From Sphingomonas sp. 37zxx (GTDB lineage Bacteria > Pseudomonadota > Alphaproteobacteria > Sphingomonadales > Sphingomonadaceae), in contig NZ_JROH01000027.1 of the NCBI RefSeq assembly GCF_000786205.1, positions 1 through 46,066 of the forward strand: a stretch of 46,066 nt of DNA, written 5' to 3'. Both the position numbers and the translations under genes were made by a program. The stretch's first letter is position 1. Each line of letters opens with the position of its first letter. The notes below the pieces were generated by a model. The model did no database searches, was not told where the DNA came from, and saw nothing but the letters and a program-made list of their open reading frames with translations. Shown in pieces: positions 1-7,719 of this stretch.

Positions 1-2
1 TG

Positions 3-44
3 CACGACGCGCCGGACACCGCGGTTCGGGTGCGGGTGTTGTGA
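3..44 (+). CDS. 3' end of a gene that starts before the window (tentative)
   Basis: The first bases read in one frame as HDAPDTAVRVRVL followed by TGA. The GC-rich codons look like the genes of this genome, and the stop is followed by a sharp fall in GC content. Only 13 residues are visible, so neither family nor function can be judged. The reading could be chance. Confidence 0.3.
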   Translation, partial: HDAPDTAVRVRVL

Positions 45-222
45 GGGGGGCTCGATCGTCGGGAATGAAAGCGACAACTCGTAGCTTTTAGCCCACCGAC
101 TGCATTCCCTGTGCAATAGCGCCATTCAAAAAAGTGGGTGGGCAAAATGTAAGCAAATCCAAAAATGACTTGCCAAAACCGTCCTCGATACAGATTTTAT
201 GTATTGTGGCTTAGGCCATAGA

Positions 223-756
223 TTAATGGCTTATTGCCTTTAATCGCTCTGCCAATCGCAATGACCTATTGGCCAACTCAGTATCTGACATGGTTCGTAT
301 TGAACTCAAATCTTGCTTCGACGTAACATCAGCAGACATGTCAGAATTGACATTCTCGCCTGTATCTTCATCTAACTCAAAGTTCATGAATTGTATCGCG
401 GCGGCCTCCAGCAACAACAAGTCGGCGCCGTTCAGGGGGTGTGGCCATCGATTCTGCGTTACGTCCGCTAGCAACCGTCCGAGGGCACCTTGGCAGAACA
501 GCGAGGTAACAGACGAGCCTTGGTCGGACAAACCATTGGCCAGCGAAATCGCTGCTACAGACACGGCATGCGGTGACGGATACAATTTCCCATTTATTAG
601 GTCCGCTTCACGATACCATGCGCGTTCTACCAATGCGTTTGCTAACTTCGCGCGAGTTAAAGGTAGTATCCACGGAATGGGCAAACATTCAAACATGGTC
701 TGAATAATCGCCGCAGCCTTCGACTTCTTCACAGCGTCACGCGCCCAGCCAAGCAT
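223..756 (-). CDS. Orphan hypothetical protein (177 aa)
   Basis: I do not recognise this protein. It opens with a basic stretch (MLGWARDAVKKSKAAA), has a helix-rich middle with many alanines and leucines, and an acidic segment near residues 127-142 (ELDEDTGENVNSD). No signal peptide, transmembrane segment or known motif is evident, so it is probably a soluble, mostly helical protein. Its base composition is far less GC-rich than that of neighbouring genes, and AT-rich non-coding DNA lies on both sides, which suggests horizontal acquisition or an orphan gene. It lies beyond the 3' end of tRNA-Ala, but no integrase or repeat of the tRNA end is visible. The opposite strand also has an open frame (269-703), which looks like a shadow. 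The ATG at 756 is the only good start. Confidence 0.6.
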   Translation of the reverse strand: MLGWARDAVKKSKAAAIIQTMFECLPIPWILPLTRAKLANALVERAWYREADLINGKLYPSPHAVSVAAISLANGLSDQGSSVTSLFCQGALGRLLADVTQNRWPHPLNGADLLLLEAAAIQFMNFELDEDTGENVNSDMSADVTSKQDLSSIRTMSDTELANRSLRLAERLKAISH

Positions 757-884
757 CGTTCAAACCCCGCTTTTCTCAATTGCCTACAATTGAGCATACA
801 CAAGCGTGCTGCAAGCAATGAGTGTGTCAGGTAGTGCTTCCAGTTCGGAAAAACTCCGCCGCTCTATCAGCGGCATCGACGTTA

Positions 885-960
885 TGGTGGAGCCGAGGGG
901 GATCGAACCCCTGACCTTTCGCATGCCATGCGAACGCTCTCCCAGCTGAGCTACGGCCCC
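885..960 (-). tRNA. tRNA-Ala, anticodon GGC
   Basis: On the minus strand a 76-nt cloverleaf begins GGGGCCGTAGCTCAGC and ends with an encoded CCA. The seven-base acceptor stem pairs with one G-U. The anticodon loop is ATGGCAT in a five-base TTCGC/GCGAA stem, giving anticodon GGC, which reads GCC and GCT alanine codons. The T-arm carries GGTTCGATCC. All standard arms are intact. Confidence 0.97.
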
Positions 961-1030
961 ACAACGTCGGGAAGGCGGCTCAACTAGGCGGGCCGCGATG
1001 CTTTGGCAAGCGGCGTTTTGCGCTTGCCAA

Positions 1031-1070
1031 AGAAAACTTCCCCGCCCCGATCGAACCGACCGGGGCGGGG
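1031..1070 (-). terminator. Rho-independent terminator of the TIGR02300 gene
   Basis: On the minus strand, just after the stop at 1079, a perfect ten-base stem CCCCGCCCCG/CGGGGCGGGG (1040-1049 with 1061-1070) closes an 11-nt loop and is followed by AAGTTTTCTTT. This is a typical intrinsic terminator for the leftward gene. Confidence 0.8.
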
Positions 1071-1078
1071 ACAAAGCA

Positions 1079-1393
1079 TCAGGTTTCGTGCTCGTCCGAA
1101 GGCGTCTCGACACCCAGATCCTCGTCGCCACCCAGATCGACATCGTCGTCGGCGGGGGTGTCGTCGTCCTCGACGTCCAGGTCTTCGCCCAGATCCGAAT
1201 CCTCGTCCTTTTCCTTCATCGGCGCGGCCTTGGCCGCTTCGAACGGCAAGGGCTGCTTCGACTTCAGGATCGGCTCAGGGTTCCAGGTCACGCCGCATGC
1301 GATGCAGCTGACCGGGTCTTCCTTGCCAAGATCATAGAAACGCGTTCCGCATTTCGGACAGGCCCGCTTTGTGCCCCATTCCGGCTTAACCAT
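1079..1393 (-). CDS. TIGR02300 / FYDLN acidic zinc-ribbon protein
   Basis: The 104-aa protein starts MVKPEWGTKRACPKCGTRFYDL and has a second CIACG pair near residue 30, so two CxxC pairs form a probable zinc ribbon around the hallmark FYDL motif. The C-terminal half (about 60-104) is almost purely acidic (runs such as VEDDDTPADDDVD) and is likely disordered. The family is alphaproteobacterial and of unknown molecular function; its size and architecture match. It is transcribed away from aroA, an arrangement common in sphingomonads, so the short gap at 1394-1496 should hold promoters for both. A strong terminator follows it. Confidence 0.88.
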   Translation of the reverse strand: MVKPEWGTKRACPKCGTRFYDLGKEDPVSCIACGVTWNPEPILKSKQPLPFEAAKAAPMKEKDEDSDLGEDLDVEDDDTPADDDVDLGGDEDLGVETPSDEHET

Positions 1394-1496
1394 GCCGCAA
1401 GTCGCCTTTCAGAGATGTTTGATTTCGGAAGAGTACCTTCCGCAAAGTGGAGCGCGCCTTGCCATAGCATAACCGCGCTGTCAAAAGCCCGCCGCT

Positions 1497-2843
1497 ATGT
1501 CGCATGCCATCCCCCTGCCCGTTTCCGTCGTCGCGCGCGGCCCGCTTTTGGGCGAGGTCGTGCTGCCCGGCGATAAATCCATCAGCCACCGCGCGCTGAT
1601 GTTCGCATCATTGGCGGTCGGCCGCAGCCGGATCGTGGGGCTGCTCGAGGGTGAGGATGTGCTGGCGACGGCAGCGGCGATGCGCGCGATGGGCGCGACG
1701 ATCGAACGCGATTCGGACGGGGTGTGGCACGTCGACGGCGTCGGCGTCGGCGGATTGCTGCAACCAGCGCAAGCGCTCGACATGGGTAATTCGGGCACTT
1801 CGACCCGGCTGCTGATGGGGCTGGTCGCCAGCCATCCGATCACCGCGACCTTCATCGGCGATGCCTCGCTTTCGTCGCGGCCGATGGGGCGGGTGATCGA
1901 ACCGCTGACGCAGATGGGGGCCGACATCACCGCATCGCCCGGCGGCCGCCTGCCGCTGATGCTGCGCGGCGTCGCGCCCGCCGTGCCGGTCGAATATGTT
2001 TTGCCCGTCGCATCGGCACAGGTGAAGTCGGCGGTGCTGCTGGCGGGGCTGAACACGCCGGGAATCACCCGCGTGATCGAGCCGGTGCCGACGCGCGACC
2101 ATAGCGAGCGGATGCTGGCAGGCTTCGGGGCGGAGCTGACCGTCGAGGAAGGCCCGAACGGGCGAATCATCTCGATTCGCGGCGAGGCCGAATTGCAGCC
2201 GCAAGATATTCAGGTGCCCGGCGATCCTTCATCGGCGGCGTTCTGGCTGGTCGCGGGGTCGATCGTGCCCGGATCGGCGATCACGATCCGCAATGCCTGT
2301 ATGAACCCCACGCGCACCGGCTTGCTCCAGGTGCTGCGGATGATGGGCGCCGACATCAGCGAAACCAACGCGCGCACTGTGGGCGGCGAACCGGTGGCCG
2401 ATCTGGTGGTGCGCCACGCGCCGCTGACCGCGATCGAGGTGCCGGCGGACGTCGCGCCGAGCATGATCGACGAATATCCCATCCTGTTCGTTGCCGCCGC
2501 CTGCGCCACCGGGCGCACAACCGCGCGCGGGGCGCATGAACTGCGGGTCAAGGAATCGGATCGGATCGCGACGATGGCGGCGGCGCTTACCGCGATCGGC
2601 GTATCGCTGACCGAGCATGACGATGGGCTGTCGATCGAAGGTTCGGGCGGCACGGCGCTGAAGGGGGGCCTGCCGGGCGGGGCGCAGATCGCCTCGAAAC
2701 TCGATCACCGTATCGCGATGAGCATGACGGTGGCAGGACTTGTCGCGCGCGCGGCGGTCAGCATCGACGATGCCAATCCGGTCGCCACCAGCTATCCCGC
2801 CTTTTTCGAAACGCTTGACGCCCTCACCCGCGCAACCGATTGA
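1497..2843 (+). CDS. aroA: 3-phosphoshikimate 1-carboxyvinyltransferase (EPSP synthase)
   Basis: AroA condenses shikimate-3-phosphate with phosphoenolpyruvate in the chorismate pathway (cytoplasm). The 448-aa protein has the N-terminal LPGDKSISHRA motif, GNSGTSTRLLMG near residue 100, SSRPMGR, SAQVKSAVLLAGLN, RDHSERML and the late VKESDR motif. The combination RxHxE and SAQxK resembles the class II enzymes typical of Alphaproteobacteria, but the residue after the GNS triplet is glycine, as in class I enzymes, not the alanine known from the CP4 enzyme. It is the first gene of the conserved aroA-cmk-rpsA-ihfB block; cmk starts 7 nt after its stop. The ATG at 1497 is the first start in frame with the conserved N-terminus. 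Confidence 0.96.
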   Translation: MSHAIPLPVSVVARGPLLGEVVLPGDKSISHRALMFASLAVGRSRIVGLLEGEDVLATAAAMRAMGATIERDSDGVWHVDGVGVGGLLQPAQALDMGNSGTSTRLLMGLVASHPITATFIGDASLSSRPMGRVIEPLTQMGADITASPGGRLPLMLRGVAPAVPVEYVLPVASAQVKSAVLLAGLNTPGITRVIEPVPTRDHSERMLAGFGAELTVEEGPNGRIISIRGEAELQPQDIQVPGDPSSAAFWLVAGSIVPGSAITIRNACMNPTRTGLLQVLRMMGADISETNARTVGGEPVADLVVRHAPLTAIEVPADVAPSMIDEYPILFVAAACATGRTTARGAHELRVKESDRIATMAAALTAIGVSLTEHDDGLSIEGSGGTALKGGLPGGAQIASKLDHRIAMSMTVAGLVARAAVSIDDANPVATSYPAFFETLDALTRATD

Positions 2844-2850
2844 CCCAAGC

Positions 2851-3519
2851 ATGATTATCGCCGTCGATGGACCCGCCGCTTCGGGAAAAGGCACGATCGC
2901 CCGCGCGCTGTCGCGGCATTTCGGGCTGCCGCATCTCGATACCGGGCTGCTGTACCGCGCCGTGGCACAGCGGGTGATGGCCGAAGGGCTGGATCCCACG
3001 CGCGAGGCCGATGTGGTCGCGGTGTGCGATTTCAACGATCGGCTGCTCGACGATCCGGCACTTCGCACCGATGAAGCGGGGAAGCTGGCATCGGTGGTAT
3101 CGGCACACCCGCTGGTGCGCGCCGCGCTGTTGCAGCGGCAGCGGCGCTTTGCCCAGCAGCCCGGCGGGGCGGTGCTCGACGGTCGCGACATCGGCACGAT
3201 CATCGCGCCCGATGCCGAGGTGAAATTGTTCGTCAAGGCAACGCCGATGATCCGCGCCCAGCGCCGCCACGCCGAATTGCGCGCCAACGGCAGCAATGTC
3301 AGCCTCGACAAGGTGCTGGGCGACATCCGCGCCCGCGACGATCGCGACGCCCGCCGCACCGAAGCGCCGATGCGCCAGGCCGCCGACGCCGCACTGCTCG
3401 ACACCAGCTTCCTGTCGATCGACGCTGCGGTCCAGCGCGCGATCGCGCTGGCCGATGCCCGGATAGCCAAAAAAAATGCCGATTTAGCAGCCCCAAAAGG
3501 ATTGCCCGCGCCGCGTTAA
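2851..3519 (+). CDS. cmk: Cytidylate kinase
   Basis: Cmk phosphorylates CMP and dCMP with ATP in pyrimidine nucleotide salvage. The 222-aa protein begins MIIAVDGPAASGKGT, a P-loop at residues 6-14, followed by LDTGLLYRAVA for nucleoside binding, LDGRDIGT and the arginine-rich RDDRDARR lid. The frame is open further upstream inside aroA, but the conserved N-terminus and family length (about 220 aa) fix the start at 2851. It follows aroA by 7 nt and is probably co-transcribed and translationally coupled. In many Alphaproteobacteria rpsA follows cmk directly; here two membrane-enzyme genes lie between. Confidence 0.95.
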   Translation: MIIAVDGPAASGKGTIARALSRHFGLPHLDTGLLYRAVAQRVMAEGLDPTREADVVAVCDFNDRLLDDPALRTDEAGKLASVVSAHPLVRAALLQRQRRFAQQPGGAVLDGRDIGTIIAPDAEVKLFVKATPMIRAQRRHAELRANGSNVSLDKVLGDIRARDDRDARRTEAPMRQAADAALLDTSFLSIDAAVQRAIALADARIAKKNADLAAPKGLPAPR

Positions 3520-3562
3520 CCTTTCTTTCCGGCGAAGCTTATATGTGGGCTGCGGGGGTATA

Positions 3563-4195
3563 ATGGCGCACATCGCAACGTTCTCGCAAGCCGGACTAAG
3601 ACGACTGGACAGGGTCGAGCGGATTGCCCTCGCGGCGATTTATGTGTTTCTGTTATATCGTTTTATCGACAGCCTTTCGGACAACAAGTTCAACCTTGTC
3701 TATTTGGTTGCCGAAGGGCTCGTGATGATCATGGTGCTGTGCCGCCGATCGACCAACCAGATCAGCATCGCGCCTTTGGATTGGGCGGCAGCTTTTGGCG
3801 GATCCTTTATCGGCATGATGATGACGCCCAGCGATTCGCCGGCCGGTCCCGTTGTGGCAGCGGTAGCACCAGTGGTGATGTTGAGCGGCCTCGCGATCAG
3901 CATCCTGGCAAAGGTGCAATTGCGGAGAAGCTTCGGGATCGTTGCCGCCAATCGGGGTTTAAAAACGCGCGGTGCCTATGGGCTGGTGCGGCATCCGATG
4001 TACCTTGGCTATTTCCTTATCTATTTTGGTATGTTGGCGATGAATGCGACGATCTGGAACGCCGCCGTCGTGTGCCTGTGGAGCATCCTTCAATTGGTGC
4101 GGATCACGGCGGAAGAACGCCTGTTGGGCGCTGATCCTGCGTATCGGCTGCACGCTCAGCATGTTCGCTATCGACTACTGCCCGGCGTTTATTGA
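3563..4195 (+). CDS. Isoprenylcysteine carboxyl methyltransferase-like membrane protein
   Basis: The 210-aa protein has about four to five hydrophobic segments and a C-terminal signature GAYGLVRHPMYLGYFLIYFG (about residues 137-156), then ITAEERLL and a final YRLLPGVY. This pattern is shared by bacterial ICMT/PEMT-type integral-membrane methyltransferases, which transfer methyl from S-adenosylmethionine to membrane-embedded substrates; the substrate here is unknown. A GTG at 3545 is possible, but ATG 3563 has a GGGGG element 5 nt upstream and gives a better N-terminus. Its stop is 3 nt before the sterol-desaturase gene, so the two form a unit. Compared with the cmk-rpsA flanks its codons are somewhat less GC-biased. 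Family is fairly sure, function not. Confidence 0.75.
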   Translation: MAHIATFSQAGLRRLDRVERIALAAIYVFLLYRFIDSLSDNKFNLVYLVAEGLVMIMVLCRRSTNQISIAPLDWAAAFGGSFIGMMMTPSDSPAGPVVAAVAPVVMLSGLAISILAKVQLRRSFGIVAANRGLKTRGAYGLVRHPMYLGYFLIYFGMLAMNATIWNAAVVCLWSILQLVRITAEERLLGADPAYRLHAQHVRYRLLPGVY

Positions 4196-4198
4196 TCG

Positions 4199-5020
4199 AT
4201 GCTTGCCGACGCGCTTTTGCTCCTGGCGTTTACCGCGCTGCTGTTCATACCGCTCGAAGTCCTGGTTCCGATGCATCGCGACAAGGCGCTGCGACGTCCC
4301 GGATTGGCGACCGATTTGCTGCATGTTCTGCTATCGGGTTTTCTGATCCGCGCTGGATTTGCCACGAGTGTTGCAGGGATCGGCATGGCGACTGCCCATC
4401 TGGCCCCCGTAGCAATCGGGGCGACGATTCGCTCACAACCCGACTGGCTGCAATTTATCGAATTGTTCGTGCTTTCGGACCTGTGCTTTTACGTCGGCCA
4501 CCGCCTTGTCCATGCCGTGCCCTGGCTATGGCGCTTTCACGCGGTGCATCATTCCAGCGAACAGTTGGATTGGTTGGCGTCGTTTCGGGTTCACCCGGTC
4601 GATCAGATACTCAACGCTTCGCTGATCGCCTTGCCGGGCATCGCGCTTGGCTTTGGCGGCGAACCGTTGCTGCTGTATGCGCTGCTATATCGCTGGCATT
4701 CGTTGCTGCTTCATTCCAACGTTCGGATCAGCCTGGGGCCACTCGACCGTCTGATAGCCACTCCACACTTTCACCATTGGCATCACGCCGATCAGATCGA
4801 GGCGCATGACCGTAATTTCGGGGGGCAGACGCTGATTTGGGATCGCCTGTTTCGCACGGCTTACGTGCCACCAAACTTGCCGGATCGTTATGGCGTGAGT
4901 GATCCCTTGCCCCGCGACTATGTCGGCCAGTTGCTCGCACCGTTTACGTCGACCGCATCAACCAAAGACCAAGGCCGCGAAACGTCGACGTTGGCAGCAG
5001 CCACTCCCGAACGCTGCTAG
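4199..5020 (+). CDS. Sterol desaturase / fatty acid hydroxylase family protein
   Basis: The 273-aa membrane protein carries the three histidine clusters of di-iron hydroxylases: HRLVH (101-105), HAVHH (114-118) and HFHHWHH (190-196), between hydrophobic stretches at about 5-22, 40-72, 85-100 and 145-170. Such enzymes hydroxylate or desaturate lipids such as sterols, fatty acids or carotenoids at the membrane. The substrate cannot be read from sequence. It begins 3 nt after the preceding methyltransferase gene, so the pair probably acts in one lipid-modification step series. The C-terminal 25 residues (TSTASTKDQGRETSTLAA) look unstructured. Confidence 0.85.
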   Translation: MLADALLLLAFTALLFIPLEVLVPMHRDKALRRPGLATDLLHVLLSGFLIRAGFATSVAGIGMATAHLAPVAIGATIRSQPDWLQFIELFVLSDLCFYVGHRLVHAVPWLWRFHAVHHSSEQLDWLASFRVHPVDQILNASLIALPGIALGFGGEPLLLYALLYRWHSLLLHSNVRISLGPLDRLIATPHFHHWHHADQIEAHDRNFGGQTLIWDRLFRTAYVPPNLPDRYGVSDPLPRDYVGQLLAPFTSTASTKDQGRETSTLAAATPERC

Positions 5021-5113
5021 CTTGCTTCTGGCGGCATGGAGCGCTATGCGCGCACGGTCCGACAAGCGGGTGCTTAAGACGGGGCGGCGCGAGGATTTAT
5101 CTTTCGCGCCATT

Positions 5114-5257
5114 ATCGCGTTCAAAACGCGATACTCCTTCGGTGGCCCGCTTCTGCTGGACGTCGCATCCAGCATTCGGCTGCTGCGGCACATCGGCCGA
5201 AAGACCGCCGGAAAAACCGGCTGGCCGGAAATGAACGACACAGGAACCTGATCCTTT
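5114..5257 (+). promoter_or_regulatory. Structured leader of rpsA
   Basis: The 237-nt gap before rpsA holds exact inverted repeats close to the start: ATCGCGTT-CAA-AACGCGAT (5114-5132), TGCTGGA-CGTCGCA-TCCAGCA (5154-5174), and a CCGG-AAAAA-CCGG hairpin within the GC-rich stretch around 5200-5230. An AGGA ribosome site (CACAGGAACC) precedes the ATG. S1 is known to repress its own translation through leader structure in E. coli; a similar role here is inference. Confidence 0.4.
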
Positions 5258-6982
5258 ATGGCAACCCAGCCCAACCCTACCCGTGACGATTTCGCTGCAA
5301 TGCTGGACGATATGTTCGGCGCTTCGGAAAGCTTCGAAGGCCGAGTCGTTATCGGCACCGTCACTGGCATCGAAAATGACCTGGCGGTCATCGATGTCGG
5401 CCTGAAGAGCGAAGGCCGCGTGCCGCTGCGCGAATTCGCAGCGCCGGGCCAGAAGGCCGATCTGAAGGTCGGTGACGAAGTGCAGGTCTATGTCGACCGC
5501 GTCGAGAACGCCAATGGCGAAGCGATGCTGTCGCGCGACCGCGCCCGCCGCGAAGCCGCATGGGACACGCTGGAAACCGAGTTCGCCAAGACCGCGCGCG
5601 TCGAAGGCGTGATCTTCGGCCGCGTCAAGGGCGGCTTCACCGTCGACCTCAGCGGCGCCGTCGCATTCCTGCCCGGCTCGCAGGTCGATATCCGCCCCGT
5701 GCGCGACGTCACCCCGCTGATGGACATTCCGCAGCCGTTCCAGATCCTGAAGATGGACCGCAAGCGCGGCAACATCGTCGTGTCGCGCCGCGCCGTCCTC
5801 GAAGAGACGCGCGCCGAGCAGCGCAGCGGCCTGATCCTGAGCCTGGCCGAGGGCCAGATCATCGACGGCATCGTCAAGAACATCACCGATTACGGTGCGT
5901 TCGTCGACCTGGGCGGCATTGACGGCCTGCTCCATGTCACCGATCTCAGCTACAAGCGCGTCGGTCACCCGAGCGAGATGCTGAACATCGGCGACACGGT
6001 GAAGGTGCAGATCATCCGCATCAACCGCGACACCCAGCGTATCTCGCTTGGCATGAAGCAGCTCGAGAGCGATCCCTGGGATGGCGCATCGGTCAAATAT
6101 CCGGTCGGCGCGAAGCTTTCGGGCCGCGTCACGAACATCACCGAATATGGTGCGTTCGTCGAGCTGGAAGCCGGCATCGAGGGCCTGGTCCATGTCAGCG
6201 AAATGAGCTGGACCAAGAAGAACGTGCACCCTGGCAAGATCGTATCGACCAGCCAGGAAGTCGACGTCATGGTGCTCGAGGTCGACCAGGAGAAGCGTCG
6301 CATCTCGCTGGGCCTCAAGCAGGCACAAGCCAATCCTTGGGACAAGTTCGCCGAAGATCATCCCGTGGGCAGCCAGGTCGAGGGCGAAGTCAAGAACGCC
6401 ACCGAATTCGGCCTGTTCATCGGCCTCGACAACGATGTCGACGGCATGGTCCACATGTCCGACATCGCCTGGGGTATTTCGGGCGAGGACGCACTCAACC
6501 TGCATCGCAAGGGCGAGACCGTCCAGGCGATCGTGCTGGCGATCGAGCCTGACAAGGAGCGTATCTCGCTCGGCATGAAGCAGCTCGAGCGTGGTGCGCC
6601 TTCGGTCGCGACCGGCGGTGAAGTTACTGGCGGCACCGGTTCGCGCGTCAACAAGAACGAGATCGTCACGGTCACCGTGCTCGAAGTCCGCGATGCGGGT
6701 CTTGAAGTACAGACCGGCGATGATGGTGCCACCGGCTTCATCAAGCGCACCGATCTTGGCCGCGACCGCGACGAGCAGCGCCCCGAGCGCTTCCAGGTTG
6801 GCCAGAAGTTCGACGCGATGGTCACCGGCTTCGATCGTTCGAAGAAGCCAACCTTCTCGATCAAGGCGATGCAGATCTCCGAAGAGAAGCAGGCTGTCGC
6901 GCAGTACGGTTCGTCCGACTCGGGCGCATCGCTCGGCGACATTCTTGGCGAGGCGCTGAAGGCTCGTAACGAGAAGAAGTAA
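5258..6982 (+). CDS. rpsA: 30S ribosomal protein S1
   Basis: S1 binds mRNA on the small ribosomal subunit and helps it dock and unfold. The 574-aa protein contains six S1 (OB-fold) repeats. The four central and C-terminal repeats are clear from phrases such as ITDYGAFVDLGGIDGLLHVTDLS, ITEYGAFVELEAGIEGLVHVSE and ATEFGLFIGLDNDVDGMVHMSD, each ending in an RISLGMKQ-like strand. The N-terminus (MATQPNPTRDDFAAMLDDM) and total length are normal for Alphaproteobacteria. A strong intrinsic terminator follows, so ihfB is likely transcribed separately. A long antisense frame (4958-7060) is a shadow caused by codon bias. Confidence 0.98.
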   Translation: MATQPNPTRDDFAAMLDDMFGASESFEGRVVIGTVTGIENDLAVIDVGLKSEGRVPLREFAAPGQKADLKVGDEVQVYVDRVENANGEAMLSRDRARREAAWDTLETEFAKTARVEGVIFGRVKGGFTVDLSGAVAFLPGSQVDIRPVRDVTPLMDIPQPFQILKMDRKRGNIVVSRRAVLEETRAEQRSGLILSLAEGQIIDGIVKNITDYGAFVDLGGIDGLLHVTDLSYKRVGHPSEMLNIGDTVKVQIIRINRDTQRISLGMKQLESDPWDGASVKYPVGAKLSGRVTNITEYGAFVELEAGIEGLVHVSEMSWTKKNVHPGKIVSTSQEVDVMVLEVDQEKRRISLGLKQAQANPWDKFAEDHPVGSQVEGEVKNATEFGLFIGLDNDVDGMVHMSDIAWGISGEDALNLHRKGETVQAIVLAIEPDKERISLGMKQLERGAPSVATGGEVTGGTGSRVNKNEIVTVTVLEVRDAGLEVQTGDDGATGFIKRTDLGRDRDEQRPERFQVGQKFDAMVTGFDRSKKPTFSIKAMQISEEKQAVAQYGSSDSGASLGDILGEALKARNEKK

Positions 6983-7002
6983 GCAATACCCAAATAACGA
7001 CG

Positions 7003-7030
7003 AAAGGCGGGGTGAAAGCCCCGCCTTTTT
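7003..7030 (+). terminator. Rho-independent terminator of rpsA
   Basis: Stem GGCGGGG (7006-7012) pairs with CCCCGCC (7019-7025), extended by AAA/TTT, with a six-base loop and a T5 run at 7026-7030. It lies 20 nt after the rpsA stop. Confidence 0.92.
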
Positions 7031-7185
7031 CGTTTCCGCGGCGTAGCTTGGCAGCAGCATGCCTCAGGGTTCCTACGGATTGATTCAGATCAATTATCGG
7101 GAGTATGACTGGCGTTACACAAGGGCCGGCGGAGCGACGTTGCAACAGGTGACTTGGCAGTCACGCCGCCCCGGAGAACTAAGTC

Positions 7186-7464
7186 ATGATCCGTTCCGAA
7201 CTCGTCCAGCTGCTGGTCCACGACAACCCAGAGCTGTCGGTTCGCGACGTCGAGCATATCGTGAACGTTTTCTTCGATGAGATCGTCCAGCGCCTGTCGA
7301 CTGATGGTCGCGTGGAGTTGCGCGGCTTCGGGGCATTCAGCACCCGCGCCCGCGATGCGCGCAACGGTCGCAATCCGCGCACCGGCGAAACCGTCGCGGT
7401 CGATGCCAAGCGCGTCCCCTATTTCAAACCCGGCAAGGAAATGCGCCTCCGCCTCAATATGTGA
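7186..7464 (+). CDS. ihfB: Integration host factor subunit beta
   Basis: IhfB pairs with IhfA to bend DNA in recombination, replication and transcription. The 92-aa protein begins [21 protein letters not shown] and carries the DNA-arm signature [28 protein letters not shown] followed by FKPGKEMR, all family hallmarks. A GGAG element lies about 8 nt before the ATG. It sits after rpsA, its usual neighbour, but is separated by a terminator and a 150-nt gap, so it probably has its own promoter. Confidence 0.96.
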   Translation: MIRSELVQLLVHDNPELSVRDVEHIVNVFFDEIVQRLSTDGRVELRGFGAFSTRARDARNGRNPRTGETVAVDAKRVPYFKPGKEMRLRLNM

Positions 7465-7559
7465 GCCGCGCGCGCATCGCGATCGCGATTCGCCGACATG
7501 CTGGATGCACAGACCATCTCGACGCAGGCCATGTTGCCGCGCTAGGGCGTGTTTGCCCG

Positions 7560-7643
7560 GCGGACGTGGCGAAATGGTAGACGCAGCGGACTTAAAATCC
7601 GCTTGAGCAATCAGTGTGGGTTCGAGTCCCACCGTCCGCACCA
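7560..7643 (+). tRNA. tRNA-Leu, anticodon UAA
   Basis: An 84-nt class II tRNA. The acceptor GCGGACG pairs with CGTCCGC, the anticodon loop CTTAAAA gives UAA in a GCGGA/TCCGC stem, a short variable arm (TTGAGCAATCAG) follows, the T-loop is GGTTCGAGTCC, and CCA is encoded. It reads UUA and UUG, rare codons in this GC-rich genome. Confidence 0.97.
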
Positions 7644-7719
7644 GCAAACCCCGAGTCGGCCAGGGGTTGGCATCGTGTGTCGCGAGCCATAGACGGGGTC
7701 TCTCCTCGTCGGGAACGCC

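Noticed and set aside
885..960. tRNA-Ala as an attachment site
   Set aside because: No direct repeat of the tRNA 3' end was found in positions 1-884 and no integrase is present.
784..1143. 119-codon frame across tRNA-Ala
   Set aside because: It reads through the tRNA and the terminator, which are well supported, and has no protein features.
4958..7060. 700-codon open frame antisense to rpsA
   Set aside because: It mirrors the S1 gene, has no recognisable domain, and long antisense frames are expected opposite highly biased GC-rich codons.
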